Assembly (NCBI RefSeq): GCF_026212465.1
Contig: NC_080057.1
Location: forward strand, 23,970,147-24,034,146
Length of the DNA stretch: 64,000 nt
Source: Amaranthus tricolor
Lineage: Eukaryota > Streptophyta > Magnoliopsida > Caryophyllales > Amaranthaceae
Direction: 5' to 3'
Shown here: one piece after another, positions 1 through 13,022 of the stretch
How positions within the stretch are numbered: position 1 is the stretch's first letter
Layout: every line of letters starts with the position of its first letter
Notes under the pieces: model-generated
The model's database searches: none
What the model was told of the DNA's origin: nothing
Seen by the model: the letters and a program-made list of their open reading frames with translations, nothing else
Made by a program: the position numbers and the translations under genes

Positions 1-826
1 GGGCTTCTAGAATATTGTACTTTCCATTAAATAGTACAGGGAGGGATAGATCTTTTCCTATGCTTGTAATATCATCTGGGTCTTGTACCGTAGGAGTTAT
101 CGAGCCACTCGAAGAGCTCGAGGGAACACAACGTTCCCTAATGCATAGTACAAGCATTCCACCATCTATTCTTCTTCTTTCTTAATTCTTCTGTATTCTG
201 TTCTAATTCTTTTTCTTTTCTTTTCTGACATTTGCTGAGTTACTTATCTGCTGACCACCATCATAACAGTTTTGTGCAAGTTTCATCCTTTTGACCTACA
301 AGTCATCCGGCAAAAAAGACTTTCTGAACAGTGTAATGAACTTGGGATTTTTATTCTCTTCCTATACATTGGTAGGCGTCTATGTCTGTCGATGGTGAAA
401 ACGCTTTCTAATGTCAAATTCCAAAATCTAGTTCCCCATTCTTCCTTGATCCGTTTTAGGGCCTAATTGCAGGCCAAAGCCTCAATCTTTGTTAATTATC
501 TTTTGTTTGCTAGAGCAGTTGTAAACTTCATTACTCTGCTTAATCCTTATTTCCACTATACTGAAAGTATTAGAATGGGTTAACAAAAATGATAATTTAA
601 TTCATGAATTCTATTGTTTTTCTTCTTTTCAAATACCAGTTTTAGGATTCAACCTGATTTAAAAACTGATTTTTGCACATTGAAAACAGAACCTAAATAA
701 GTAAAAATTGATAGGAATAGCACAAATAACCTATATGTAATGCAAGCCAGTCATGTCTTATATGCTGCATAATGTACTTTCCCAAACCATTTTTGCTTAT
801 ATATTTTCTTACAATATCTCTACCAG
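1..826. other. Sequence left of the first readable exon; no gene resolved
   Basis: This stretch precedes the first exon I can assign to the tRNA methyltransferase gene. It is AT-rich and intron-like, with pyrimidine-rich runs such as the one around 165-230. I looked for the N-terminal Rossmann-fold exons of the methyltransferase (the glycine-rich SAM-binding segment) and found none, so they either lie left of the window or are too short to recognise. The small open frames here have no recognisable content. Confidence 0.5.
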
Positions 827-3241
827 ACACTTCATAGCAACAAATGCCACATCTTCCTTTCGGACCATTGTTTCCAGTTATCCAGGAAGACTCGTTCTTG
901 TTTCGATTCAAGTAAGTAAACATTTTACTAAAATTATTATTATGATTGTTAATATTAGCATTTGTAATTTGCTCTCTCAGTCAGTGTAGCCTTTAGCCCT
1001 TTACTATGATTCTGTGTAGAACTGAAATATACTTTCTGCCTTAGCCTATCATAGAGATTTCTACTAATCTCTTTGTCTTCGACAATTTTGTGCTCCACTT
1101 TCCTGCGAAGTTTGTGCACCTATCGACTCTGTATTTTACTTTATAAGATTTTCAGTTTTGTGGGAAGCATTAGCCATCATTAGAGGAATGAACATGAGAT
1201 ACAAAAATGGTGAGCTATATGATTATATGGACAAATTTGTTAGACAACTAAAGAAAATAGCATCCCATATGCACTTGTTTATATTGAATTAACTATGTGG
1301 CTTTGTTTTCATGCACATTGGATCCACCTTCCATTTTCTACATTTTGTCCATTGTTTTCAATGTCTTTTAATAATAAATGTAATTAAAATTGGTTAAACA
1401 AAAGGTAATGTAGGAAAAGTTGTTGGATGTTGAATAGTGCAAGCTGCATTGCATCGTATCAACCACATTGTAGGTTTTTAAAAATACCAAACCGATATTT
1501 CTCGCGTTGAAAGGTGTAAAAAGTAAAAACACAATTTGGGCCGTTTGAGAGTTTATCTCATGCTTTTGTCCAATATTTGGCGTTATGGTAACTGCATCAC
1601 TCTCGTTACCGCATCATCGTTACTTTACACCGCTTTTTTTTTGCAGTATGAGGTTTTGTTCAATAGAAAAGGAGAAGGGGATATTTGATGGGAATTCTCT
1701 AGAGAATATTCATTGTAAATTGGGGAACTTGTTTCTCTTAATTTCTCCATGCTAGAAAGCCTAAGCAAATGTCTTGCTACTCGAATATGGCTTCATCTAA
1801 ATCAACCCTTACAAAAACATGCTTTGAACAAACCATTTGCTAGGTCTGCAGACTGTATGTGTAGTTCTTGCTCTGTTGAGTACTACCACTGGCTAAATAG
1901 TCATATCGTGTGCAACTATGCTGTTCTTTCAGGGACACATCATCATGAACAAAAATCTTGTGTATCAATATATGTAATTCTATGATTTTTCATTGTTGGT
2001 TTTCTCACTAATTTGCTACATTTCTATAATTTTCTACATTTCTATAGAAAAATTCTTTGATGAAATTCTGCAGAATATATAGTCAAAAATGTTGAGTCGA
2101 TGACTTGGAATGAGATCTTATTTTCCCACATCGAAAGAATACTACTAAGAATGATAACAATCGCTGAGCTCAGTAACGTGGGCTTGTGACCTAAGTAGGA
2201 GCATTATGATGATTTTTTTTTATAAATCAAAAGCCCATATAACTACTATTTAACTGATTGATTTTTTATTTATTATTTTTTTTATTATTCAGTGTCCGAA
2301 TCCTGATTTCAATGAGCCTGACCATAGATGGAGGATGGTGCAAAGGTCATTAGTTGAAGCTATAGCTGATCAACTTGCTCCTGGAGGACAGGTATTTAAC
2401 TCTTATAGCACCATCTTTATTTAACTAGACACAAATCCGATGAGGTTCATCCTAAACCAATTGGCATTAGGAGGGGAAGCACATCAAGTATATATGATAG
2501 TCAACCTTTCTTTAATTCTTCAATGTGGGATCACATGTGAGTTATTCTCTAATAGTTGCTACGTTTTGATGGTGTACTTTACATTTATGTGTCATATTAT
2601 TGTTCAACTTTTATTTATGTGAAGTTATGCAGATGTTGTTTGCCATAAGAGTCGAAACATCCTTTTTGTATTTATTTTGGTAGAGTTGCATACAGCCAAC
2701 CCCTATCCCGCCTAATTGGGAACCTAGGTGGAATCTACTCAATGGCATTCGGGATATGGGATGTTTTATTTATTTATTTATTTTACTTCAAGTGAAGAGC
2801 ATGAATCAATTTTGTTTATGGGTATGAGAGGTGGGGATTGACGCTTAAACACCTTCTAAATTAAATGAATAACTTATGGCAAAGTTATGGATTACCCACA
2901 CAATCAAAACAAACATTAGCTAATGGATTTGGTTACCTGATTCTATTTTCAACCCTTCAAAAACAGATACCAAACACCCCCTTAGTTGTAACCGACTTTT
3001 TCTTTTCTTCGTATTTTAGGTGTTTCTCCAATCGGACATTGAAGCAGTTGCTACGAGAATGAGCAATCAATTCTTGAATCAAGGAAAGAATAAGCTCGCC
3101 ATTGCCTACGATGAAGAGGATTCGACCGTTGGTCCTGGGGGATGGCTTAAAGAAAATCCATTTGGTATTCGTTCCGATTGGGAACGACATGTCCTTGCTC
3201 GAGGGGCTCCTATGTACAGGTTGATGTTGTATAAAAGATAA
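827..3241 (+). CDS. tRNA (guanine-N7)-methyltransferase, C-terminal part (TrmB-like)
   Basis: This is the 3' part of a gene for the SAM-dependent enzyme that makes 7-methylguanosine in tRNA (m7G46 in the TrmB family). Three exons are readable: 827-911, 2293-2391 and 3020-3241. All have AG/GT borders and matching phases; 827 completes a split codon and the other two junctions fall between codons. The joined protein reads HFIATNATSSF, then IQCPNPDFNEPDHRWRMVQ, then VFLQSDIEAVATRM, and ends GAPMYRLMLYKR before a TAA. The CPNPDFN..HRWRMVQRSLVEAIAD block corresponds to the TrmB signature (PDPW..KRHHKRR in bacteria), and VFLQSDIE to the conserved strand after it. The plant form differs from bacteria in having CPNPDF, which I recall from plant homologues. 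The N-terminal SAM-binding exons are missing from view. The intron at 912-2292 is long and holds a dispersed repeat. Family assignment is firm; whether the product is organellar or cytosolic cannot be told without the N-terminus. Confidence 0.85.
1470..1640 (+). repeat. Dispersed repeat family B, copy 1
   Basis: A stretch in the methyltransferase intron contains TAGGTTTTTAAAAATACC, CGATATTTCTCGCGTTG and CACTCTCGTTACCGCATCA. The reverse complement of 23225-23405 carries the same blocks in the same order. It is probably an old non-autonomous transposon; no ends or target duplication are visible. Confidence 0.45.
2422..2555 (+). repeat. Dispersed repeat family C, copy 1
   Basis: About 130 bp with ACAAATCCGATGAG, ACCAATTGGCATTAGGAGG and GTCAACCTTTCTTTAATTC. 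The same blocks occur in the same order and strand at 51326-51455. It lies in the last intron of the methyltransferase gene. The element type is not recognised. Confidence 0.6.
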
Positions 3242-4900
3242 TTGGTCGTGTTGAAAGGCGATATCTCATTGATATGCAAGAAAACGTCGAGCTTCGTTGA
3301 TTGCATTTCGACACCAGCCTCAGAATCAGCAACTGTTCTTTTGGGTGTTACTGATCAGTTTTTATGTCATGTGTATAACTTCTATGTCATTTTTTGATAG
3401 CTATTGAGTTCAGCAAAAAAACACCTAAATTTTGATAGTTATAAAGACATATGCTTTCTTTTTAAGGTAAGTTGACTCAATTTGATTAGGCATGGTTTCA
3501 AGTTTCAACATTTTTCTACAAAATGTTAGGTATCTATAAAAGTGTATTTGCCTATCATGTGAACTTCTGATAGGACCTCTTCAAACTTTAAGGTCTAGGT
3601 TTAGTAACGATAATGGGTTGGATTTAAATCGCATTTATAGGGACTTAGATTCAGATTCATTTTTTAAGGTAGGATCTAGATGGCTAGATCCGAATTCACA
3701 TCTGTAATTGTAAGTTCTAATTTTCAAAATTTATATTTGTATTATCATAAATCTAGGTTTGGATTCGAATCTTAAATAGGTTTAAGTTTATTTTCATAAA
3801 TTTGAATTTTGTTGTATATTATGGCAACGATAGAGTTATAGACTTTTATTATAAATACAATTAAAATCGAAAATAAATCCAAGTTCCAACAATATTATAA
3901 GCTCTAGCTAGAAAAATATATGATAAAAACTTTTGCATACTTTTTTGCAACATCAACTTTGACTGTTTCTTCCTTAAGATTTGTATACTTGTGCCTATCT
4001 AGAGAGCATAAAAATTATAATTTGTATAAAACAAGTCCTTATGATCCACATATTCGGATTTGGTTATTCTTTGCAACTCAAACCCGTTAATTTATTGTGG
4101 AACGTTGTATTTAATTTCGGCTCAAAATCACAGTTTTATTAGTTATTTTAAATGCAAATGTGTATTTTTTGATTGTTGTGAAAAGTGGTGATAGATTGTC
4201 AGTCTAGACTTTCTGGTAATTTTTAGTCATATGCTTGTCCAAATTTTTTAATATTACAGTTCTTTATTATGTAATTATAAGATGACAATGTTTGATCCTA
4301 GAGGACATTTCAAAATTATTGTTTTTCTTACAAATTCAATCATGAATATTCTAATCGTTTCTTATAAATAAACTTACAAGACCATAAAATCTATGATAGA
4401 TATGATTTTACGTGCTTTCATTGATTTAATATAATAACATTTATTAGTAATATTAAGAATTGACAAATTAATGAATGCCTAAAACAAAATGGGCATGAAA
4501 TGCTTGAGGGTGTTCCTCTATTTATAAGAGCAAATGTATACACCTAGAGTAATTACATGACTTAGCCCTAAATGAATTTTAAGGAAATGTAAAATTCAAA
4601 AATGTTATTAAATTAATTTTTTTCATGTTGGTGAACTTTTAATATGTATTCTCAAACTATCATTCCTTTTTAATTTAAGAAAATTAAAAAGACTATTTTA
4701 CAGTGAGACGATCTCAAAACACAAAGTTTATATAATTATATAATTTGTATTAATAAATTATTTAATTCGTTTTTAAAAAACACATCACGAGACCGTTGCA
4801 TACAACGATTTTTATTTCTTATTTGTTTATAAAAACCCACAAATTCCATATAGCGAAAATTACTTCTACAATCTATAAATCTAAGTATTACTCCTGTATA
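3242..4900. other. Intergenic: methyltransferase 3' flank, AT-rich, MITE-like remnant
   Basis: No gene is seen here. The first few hundred bases are probably 3'UTR of the methyltransferase gene. Around 3590-3790 are short imperfect repeats of the TCTAGGTTTGGATTCGAAT type. Near 4700-4800, GTGAGACGATCTC on the left faces ACGAGACCGTTG on the right across about 90 bp of AT-rich sequence, resembling a decayed member of the GTCTC-ended family better preserved at 44572-44704. Confidence 0.4.
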
Positions 4901-4914
4901 TAGTTTAAAAACAG

Positions 4915-4982
4915 AAGGGGGAAAAGTAAAAAACGAAAAAGAAAAAAAGGAAAAAAAAAAAAAGAAAAAGAAAAAGAAAAAC
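4915..4982. repeat. Purine-only tract upstream of TKI1
   Basis: Nearly 70 bases of almost pure A and G (GAAAAAG repeats) lie just before the presumed 5'UTR of the TKI1-like gene. CT-rich or GA-rich tracts near plant transcription starts are common. No TATA box could be assigned with confidence. Confidence 0.6.
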
Positions 4983-6030
4983 TTGCAAAGAACAACGAAG
5001 CTTTACCACCGCTCCGGCTACAGCGTCCACAGAAATCGTCCGCCATCGTTGATCTCAATTCGGTACTGTACATTTCTCTGTTCTTAATTTCGTTTGCGAT
5101 TTTACGATTCATTTCATTTTCGTAATTCGATTCTTAGTTTGATAGGAATTCTTCCACAATTGAGCTTTCTTTTGTTTCATTTCGGAACTTAGGGTATTGA
5201 ATTAGATAATTATTATCCTTTTCTGAAGGTTGAAATTTGTCCATTAGGTTATTTCTTAAATAAATTCGATTTTCATAGTATTTGGTATCTTCTTTAATTG
5301 TTGATTATTTTGCTCCTTTGTTGGTTATTATTTCTGGAGCATTGTTTAAGTTTTTTTGCTGTGGTCCATGAGTTCAGTTGATGCTTTGATGAATATAATT
5401 TTTGTTTTTGATTTAGTTTTGGTTGGACGAAAAGGAATCCGATTCTTTGCTTAGCTAGATAGGTTGTGAGCTCTATTGAATATTGATACTTCATTATTTC
5501 AAGTGCTTGATCAACATGTATTGCATCTTGTTTCTGTTGTTATGACTGTGTTTCATTGTTTGTTTGGAATCTTTTATCTCATTCAAAAGGCATTGAGATC
5601 GGTGCTAATTAAAATCATGCTGCTTTTGTTGTTGTTTCTGCATTTAATGTTATGATTCCATTTTTGTTAAGTATAATTACATTTTAGGAACAAATTTCAG
5701 ACAATGTTGTGGGCGTGCTTCTTGGGTTTGTCAAAGAAACCATCTTTAGTGATGATTGAGTTGGTATCTAGAATTCTAGGTCTTTGGATCATTAGTTACT
5801 TGGTTCCATTGATAGCATAATCTTGCACTTTTTGAAAATGCTGTCTAATATACACATTAACGATTTTCTAGAAAATATTATCAAAAGATTTTTCTAATAC
5901 CGGAGTATCTAGTTGCGTTGTTTTATTCTTTTTGCTGCTATTATTGTCATGATTTTAACTATGCTTCTATTGATGAATGTAGATTCAAGGTTACGTCATG
6001 AAAGAGTAGAGTTCTTCTTATGTTGTAAGC
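4983..6030 (+). promoter_or_regulatory. Probable 5'UTR exon and 5'UTR intron of the TKI1-like gene
   Basis: A GC-richer stretch at about 4985-5062 ends in a good donor (ATTCG then GTACTG at 5063). The next plausible acceptor is ATGTAG at 5977-5982, followed by 48 bases of leader before the ATG at 6031. The region between has the T-rich composition of a plant leader intron of about 920 bp. This is inferred from splice consensus only; the transcription start is not determined. Confidence 0.45.
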
Positions 6031-9000
6031 ATGCAGACAGCAGAAAATGCCCATATACAATGTCTTGAACACCATTGTGCTGGTAACAGAGTTGGTCAAA
6101 GCAGCGAACCACCTATAATACTTTCTTCATCTGACGATGTTACATTTGCAAAGCCTGGTAAGCCTCTAGTTCATTTGATGTTTTCTGTACAGAGTACAAG
6201 GAATCTTTGAATGTCATCTCTGAATAGGAATAAATTACAGAAAAACGACAAACACGGCAGTGGGCTGCTTGGACACGGGAGGAGGAGGAATGCTTCTTCA
6301 CTGCATTGCGGCAAGTTGGCAAGGCAAGTCTCTCTGTCTATAATTGTGCAAGTGAAAGATTATATATTTCTAATAGGAGTCTATTATCTCATAAGTGCAG
6401 AATTTTGAAAAAATCACATGTCGAGTGCAAAGTAAAAACAAGGACCAGGTACCCTGAATACATGCACTTTCTTTTTCTACTTTGAGACTCTACATCTTTT
6501 TGACTAATCAATTCATATTTTTGTTTTTCAAAAACAGGTGCGGCATTATTATTACAGACTTGTGAGACGCATGAACAAGTTGCTGGGTCCCGACTTGTCT
6601 TTAGATGCAAAAAATTCCAAAGACACTAATGCTGCAATGTTGCGTTGGTAATATAATTTCTAATCAATCTCGTACTTCAATGTTGTCTCCACATTCTCTA
6701 ATTCTGTATATTGTTTTGGCATATGAATTGGATATATGCCTTACCATATTCGTTTGCTACCATATATATCAGTTCCACATTGATGCAACATAGGAGTTTC
6801 TATCATATACTTTACTCCTTATTAATTATGTGAATTCTAAACTTTTGTGCAGTTTGTTAATATCCTGAATGAGCATAGAATAGTAGATAAACAAGAGAGT
6901 TGAGGGCTTCAAGAATTTACTGTTGTTTTTACTACACATTCTTTGATATGCGCCTCGTGAAGAGTGCGAATCTGATTCTTAGGATCATACTTATAAATTA
7001 TCTCACCGAATAAAATGCCCATCATTTTACATGTTAACCTTGAAAATGTTTGAACCTAGACTTTTTTTGCACTTTTGAAATATGTTTTGTGTTATGCTTA
7101 AATTATTTGAACATTTTTTTGATCCTGAATTGAGAGTATGGTACTTATTTGGCGAGGTTGACCATTCACAATCATGTACGAAAGATTGTGAATCGGGAAT
7201 ATGATCGTGTTCTGAGGAAAAAAGCTTTCTTATGTAGGTGACCATATAATCTGGTACTAGCAGAGATATATTTACAAAAATGATGATTAGGGAAATTATA
7301 CCTAGTTAATAATTAAACAAGTTTTTTGACGAATTGATGTACGAACCACTGTAGATATAAGTCTTAGTCTGAATTTTTAGAAATGTTTTGTACTAAATGT
7401 GTAATAGAAGTAGGAGATAAATGAACCTAGAGGATTAAAGGAAACTTTATGACTGTTCTTGCTATGTTCTTCATTGAGAAAGTCCAAATGGTGGTGGAAT
7501 TCAGATAGGTTGATATCCCTTTAACAATTGAATGAGAAGTTGTTGGATTTTAGGATAATATTTCTATTTGTTTCTGTATTTATTCATTAAGTTAAATTTA
7601 ATACTGCCAACAATTGACAGCAGTAGTTACGTTGCAAATGTATCGCCCTAAGATTGGACATCAAATTGCGAAGTATGGTAAATAAGTAATTGCACATTTT
7701 TTTCATTTGGAAAGTTGGCCGTTTATTTGGCCTTTGGATATACCTGGATGATTGAATGAAATATCTTTCATTTAATATCTCATTAAGGTTTTCTGCTTTT
7801 GTAGACAGTTTTCACCGACTTTCTGATGGCCTATGATTTAAGAATGGTTTGCTGTTTTTTAAGTGTCTCTTCATCTTTGGATATGACTTTCTTTAATTAT
7901 GTTAATTAATTTTAGGTGGTCTTTACTGGAGAAGTACAGTTGCAAGGCTTCAAAGCTTCACCTGAAGCCCCGTAGGTTTAAAATTTTTGTGGAAGCACTG
8001 GTTAGTTTGAACTCTCGAGTATTTTTATTTATCAGGAATAGTTATGGAAGTAAATTTGTCATTGGAGAACTTCACTCTGCCTGCAGGAACACCAACTAAT
8101 GAAAGACAGAAAAAAGAATGTAAAGAAAAGATCCCTTCAAGGAGATAGTTATTCTTCTCCTTCACCAACCACCGCTACAAACCAGAACAAGTTGTCTGGG
8201 AACGATGCTCGGGCTGTTAAAATTATTTTAATTGACAGTCAGAATGTTCAGAAAGCAGGACAAGCTAGAGGATCTTCACGGCGTAATTCAAATATGGGTG
8301 TGATTCGCAGCAGCAATAAAGGAGAGTCATCTCAGACAAAATCCAAACAGCGGCGGAAAACAGGTACAAAACTTACACCCTTTTAGTCATGTGTTAGCAA
8401 TCTTGATTTTGCTGAACTAACTGTATTCAAATGATTTGAGCCTCGACCAGATAAACATGTGTAAGCTTTTTTTAAACATATTTCTTCCTCTTTGAAGCCA
8501 TGAGCTGTACTGAATTTTCCTTTTTGACGTGATAGGATAATATAGCATAGTGCTCGTTTGGTTTTCAATCAACTTATAAGTTTAAACTTATCACAATGCA
8601 CACATGTGCTATTCATGTCGATTTGTAAATCTTGATTGCAGTAAACCAGAAATCTTTTTTTTTTCCATGGTTTCAAAGATTTGGTTTAATATCTTTAGAA
8701 ACTAATAAATTATGGTAGGTAAGTTTTCATTTCTATGATCCTGGTACTATATATATTTATTGATCTGATTTTGTTTCTCTAACTCTAGATGAGTTCAGCT
8801 CTATGTTATATAGAATGAGATGCACTAGTTACGAAATATAATAAAGGAAAACGGAATGCCACCTATTAAGTATCTGGAATGACGAGTCTGAAGTCTATTC
8901 GAAAAATTGATAACGGAGTGATAGTACTAAATCACTTGAAGATCATAAACATAATGCCACGTGTAATCCTAAAACATAGGATGAAGTTGTGGAAGAGTTC

Positions 9001-12000
9001 ATTGACTCGGGACATAGATCATGGAGTGCGTTCGAATTTCTATATTTTTTATCCTTACGTTTTATGAATTAGCCACCCATTGAAAAGAATGCTATCATTA
9101 TCGTTCACTCCTTGTCACAGTCTTCTACGACCACTCAACTTTTTTGATCATTGCAACCATCGCAAGTCAAAAGGCAGTATTACGCTGATTAATTATCCAC
9201 TTGATTGTGTTTTCCACGTTGGCCTGAACCTCAAACTTGGTTAGATCAAACTTTTTATAAGCCTTTTGTCTACCTAGTGCTTAGGATCTCTGCTAATCAT
9301 TGGAACAAATGATCAAGGTGGCACTTTGGGCCAACGTACTTGTGTCGACACGACATGGGATCGACATACAAACTGTGTAATCCATAGATTGGGTTACAGT
9401 GAGAGAATACGTAGATCCATGTATTGAAGGGAAAATCCATCATTAAAAGAAAAGAAACGTTGGTACTTTTAATTGCAGGTTTTTAGGTTACCTATTATAC
9501 GTGGTCAGACTTGTTGATTCTCAAACTGCTTGTCTTGTCCCACTTCAATGAATTCTTGGAGCTTCTCTTATGGGCTTTCCTTTCTTTTTTTCGTCTCATT
9601 TCTACTGTACTTGTTCCCATTCAAGAGATTTTTTTTTCGTCTTTTTGCTCGTCTCGAGCTCTAAGTTTGATGAGCTATATACCTTGGGCTCGCTTGAAAA
9701 CCTATATTGTGAGCTCGTCTTATCTTGAGACTCGATTTGAGTTCACACTCGAACTCAAGTTATTACTTTTTAAATTTTCATAAATAAACCCTTGTTAATA
9801 TATAGAGTTTTACTTATTGTGAGAACTTGAAGTAACTAGTTCCGCTTAAGAAAGTCTATAAACTAATCTAGTAATACTTAAAACAAAGTCAAAAATATAA
9901 CTTTATGCAAAATGATACAATAAATATTTATCGAGCATGTTAATGAGCTTTCCGAACCGAACTTAGGCACAAAAAAGTATTTTTTGCATTTTTAGGGTGC
10001 TGAGCTATGTATATTGCTGTCTTAGCGCCATCCCTGCTTGTAAGCTTAGTGCTTTGCATTTCTTTTCTATGGGAATCTGGCACACCTTTAACTAAATTAA
10101 GACTGGCTCCTGCCGTGGTTTACAAATATCATGTTTGGTCTAATGCAGGTATTTTGTCTGCAGCTGCATTGAAAAGATGGGAGAAGGCTGCCATGGCTGG
10201 TGTCTCCTTGGTTGCTGATGCTGCTGAGCACCTAGAGCGAACGGCTGGTGAAAATCCCACTGCAAATCAAGGTGGATATGTCTTGTTGTGCTCAGCAGTT
10301 GTTATAGTATTGCTGCTCTTTACCCCATACATTGAATGTTAAGTTTTCAAATTTATGATGAATGAATGCTTATGTAGGTGACTCGAATTGTTCTGAACAA
10401 ACTGTGCAAGTGCATGTACAAGCAAAATCATCAAACATTACTAAAGGCATTGTCATGGAGGAAAATGCTCAAGCTAATGTGAAACTTACACTGCAGTTGT
10501 TCCCAATTGATGAAAGTACCAGAAAGGGTCTAGAATTGGTGAGATTGGTGTACTTTCTTTTCTTTTGAGTTTTGATGCTTAATAAGTTGAAAACAGCTAA
10601 ATGAATATGTATACACTGGACTTCCATGGATGGTTGGGCAGGACAAACATAATCCACATTTGGAGTTGATTTTAAGTACACGAAAGAAGATATCTTCTAT
10701 TCTGGAGCATCTTGATCGTAAGTGGGGTACTTCCGGTGTAGCATCTGGAGAACTCATGCTTTTCCCTTTCAATATCCAGAGAGAAAATCTGCTGGCATAT
10801 CAGAGATGGTCTCGTGATTCAGCTATTACTGCTGCTGAAGTCTATGCCATGATTGGTAGTCCAACAGTGTTCCGATTGAGGTTTTTTCTGCCTCTTATTT
10901 CTCTTCATTTGGTTATAGCTGTGAGGTGTCAACTATTCATATTTTGAATTTCTCTTTTCTTTATGAAGGTATGGCTGGATCTATGATGCTGAGCTTCAGT
11001 CAGGCATCTCAAAAACAAGATTATTAGCTTTAAAAAATTTTAATGTGCAAGAAAATAGAAGCAAGCAAGCACTTGAGGACCAATCATTTCCACCAACAGA
11101 AGACAAGGACAACGCGGAGAAACTTGTTAATCACCTTTTAAGCAATGAAGCCTCTGATAAATATGGAAGTGCGTTTGAAGAGTCAACAGCTGCTCCTTCT
11201 GGTCATGAGAATATGAATGCTGATGTGGATCTTCAGAATAATGGTTTTGGGATGCAAAGCGTAGGATTGAGGCTACTATCGAACGATGCTTGTGATGACT
11301 CTACTACATTTGTAAATATGAAAAAGGTATTACTTTTCTTTTTTATCTTTGTAAGTGCATTGCCGTTTAGTTATATGCATTTTTATCTTTGATGCCTTCC
11401 CCATATTTCTTACTCTTCAATATTTGCTCAATTTCTATACCTTTATAATTGATATTCCTATATTATCATCGCTGATTGACCGTATGGTCCGTAGAAATCT
11501 CAATAAAGGTGACACATTGTGAATATTATTTAAATTTAATTTAGTTCTTGGTTAACAACACTTAAAGTTGACTGGGAGCTGTACTGCTGACCTATGGCAT
11601 TAAAAGGTATTGAGGAGACTCTTGGATTTTGGTTCTTATTTTTCCTTTCCTAGCATCTACAGAGCTTAGTTGCTGAATTTACATTTATTCCCTTTGAGGA
11701 AAATTGGAGAACAGTCACAGTTCTAACTTGCTGCGGCTGTCAATGGTATATAACTGTTAAAGGAGTTTTTGCTGATCGGACTTTCTCATTCTTGCATTGC
11801 GCTTCTCCAATTCTGATCCATCATTATCCTTGTAGGTTGATCAGACAGCAAGAACGAGTCCAAGTTTGTCCACCGAAGAGTGGACAGATAACCTTAAAAA
11901 TGTTGCTGTCAGGAATCATTTAACTGATGTATCAGATGTTATGGATGCCGACTGTGTCGAGACTCCTACTTTTAGAAGTTCTGGATGTCTTGCGGAGATT

Positions 12001-12898
12001 TCATTCTCTTGTGACTCATTTGATGCAGCTATCGCTGCTCATATATCAACTCATAATAAGATAGGCGGACGTGGCCCCTCTCCACATTCATCATCAATTT
12101 GGGATGCGGAAGAAACATGCGATGCGTTTTCATTTCAGAACAGAGCTGTATCTAACAACCAGGTATCGTGTTCAGCTACAGCTTTTTCTTCGGCTTCTGA
12201 TATAAGGTGTTTTACAAGTTCAGCTGGGATGGACACCACAATTCAGGTTCTTTTCCCCAAGTCAAAAACTTGTGTAGGAGTGCAAGCATACATGTAATTG
12301 AAAGAAAAACTGTTTACTAGCTGAGTCTCACTTTCGTGCATACTTTTTTTTTGTAGGATTCACCTAAGGAAGTCATGGATGAGGACAATCCCTTGGATGA
12401 TCAAATAGACGAGTATCCATCTGAAACCCGAGAAATCGGAGGTTCCGTAGAAGAATTTAATAGCCTGACGGATGTTTTTTGGGTACGTGTTGCATTTACA
12501 TATCAAATTGTCCAATTTACTTCCAGATTCCCACCATTTTATACATGAATTTTGTTTTCCTCTTCTGTAACGAGAAAACACATCCTCTTTCCATTATCTT
12601 CCCATCAGCATAACATACTCATTGCTCGTCTATCTTTGATTTTCAGCCCGACTCTTTAGGGCCTTTAGAGCTGGATGTACCTTCATGTAAATACTATAGT
12701 GAAGATCTAATTTTAAGTGATAGCCTGAGTGGCCTAAACCGTCTTCTAGCCAGCAGCCTTGACGCGTTTCAAAACTGCACTTTCTTTGGCTTGGATGACA
12801 AAAGACCATCTTCAACCATTGGAGCTCAAGGAGGTTCTTCCTTCGCCGGTAAAATCGATACAAGTGACAAGTCTGGAGTCCAATCTCTTCAAGTATAA
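6031..12898 (+). CDS. TKI1: TSL-kinase interacting protein 1-like SANT-domain protein
   Basis: Complete gene with 13 coding exons: 6031-6157, 6241-6323, 6401-6448, 6538-6647, 7916-8000, 8087-8363, 10149-10271, 10378-10538, 10642-10880, 10969-11326, 11836-12246, 12357-12482 and 12647-12898. The lengths sum to 2400 nt (799 aa plus TAA) with every phase consistent. A SANT/Myb-like domain spans residues about 50-103 (WAAWTREEEECFF.. then HYYYRLVRRMNK). A basic, lysine-rich stretch follows (about residues 155-245), then a region containing WGTSGVASGELMLFPF and a long Ser-rich acidic part. The last exon carries DSLGPLELDVPS and LILSDSLSGLNRLLASSLDA, which I recognise from Arabidopsis TKI1, a protein that interacts with the TOUSLED kinase and is linked to chromatin and replication. 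A nuclear role is inferred. The donor after exon 2 is GC, not GT. Intron 6 (8364-10148) is long and holds no recognised gene. Confidence 0.9.
6324..6400 (+). other. GC-AG intron in the TKI1 SANT domain
   Basis: Exon 2 ends GGC AAG and is followed by GCAAGT, not GTAAGT; the acceptor is GTGCAG at 6395-6400. Splicing here joins QVGK to NFEKIT in phase 0, which is exactly what the SANT domain needs. AAG followed by GCAAGT is the strong-context form typical of plant U2-type GC-AG introns. No GT nearby gives a frame-compatible alternative. Confidence 0.85.
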
Positions 12899-12967
12899 TT
12901 TTTGAAATTCAGGAATCATGATATTAATAACTCCGTGAAAGGCTCGCCGTGATCAAAATTTTCTTTT

Positions 12968-12969
<2 letters not shown>

Positions 12970-13020
<51 letters not shown>
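12970..13020. repeat. (TA)n microsatellite after TKI1
   Basis: An uninterrupted TA dinucleotide run of about 51 bp, 71 bases past the TKI1 stop codon and so probably in the 3'UTR or just beyond it. Confidence 0.95.

Positions 13021-13022
<2 letters not shown>

Noticed and set aside
10007..10148. Open frame extending TKI1 exon 7 upstream with a hydrophobic start
   Set aside because: The AG at 10147-10148 is a good acceptor and restores phase from exon 6; the upstream part is intron.
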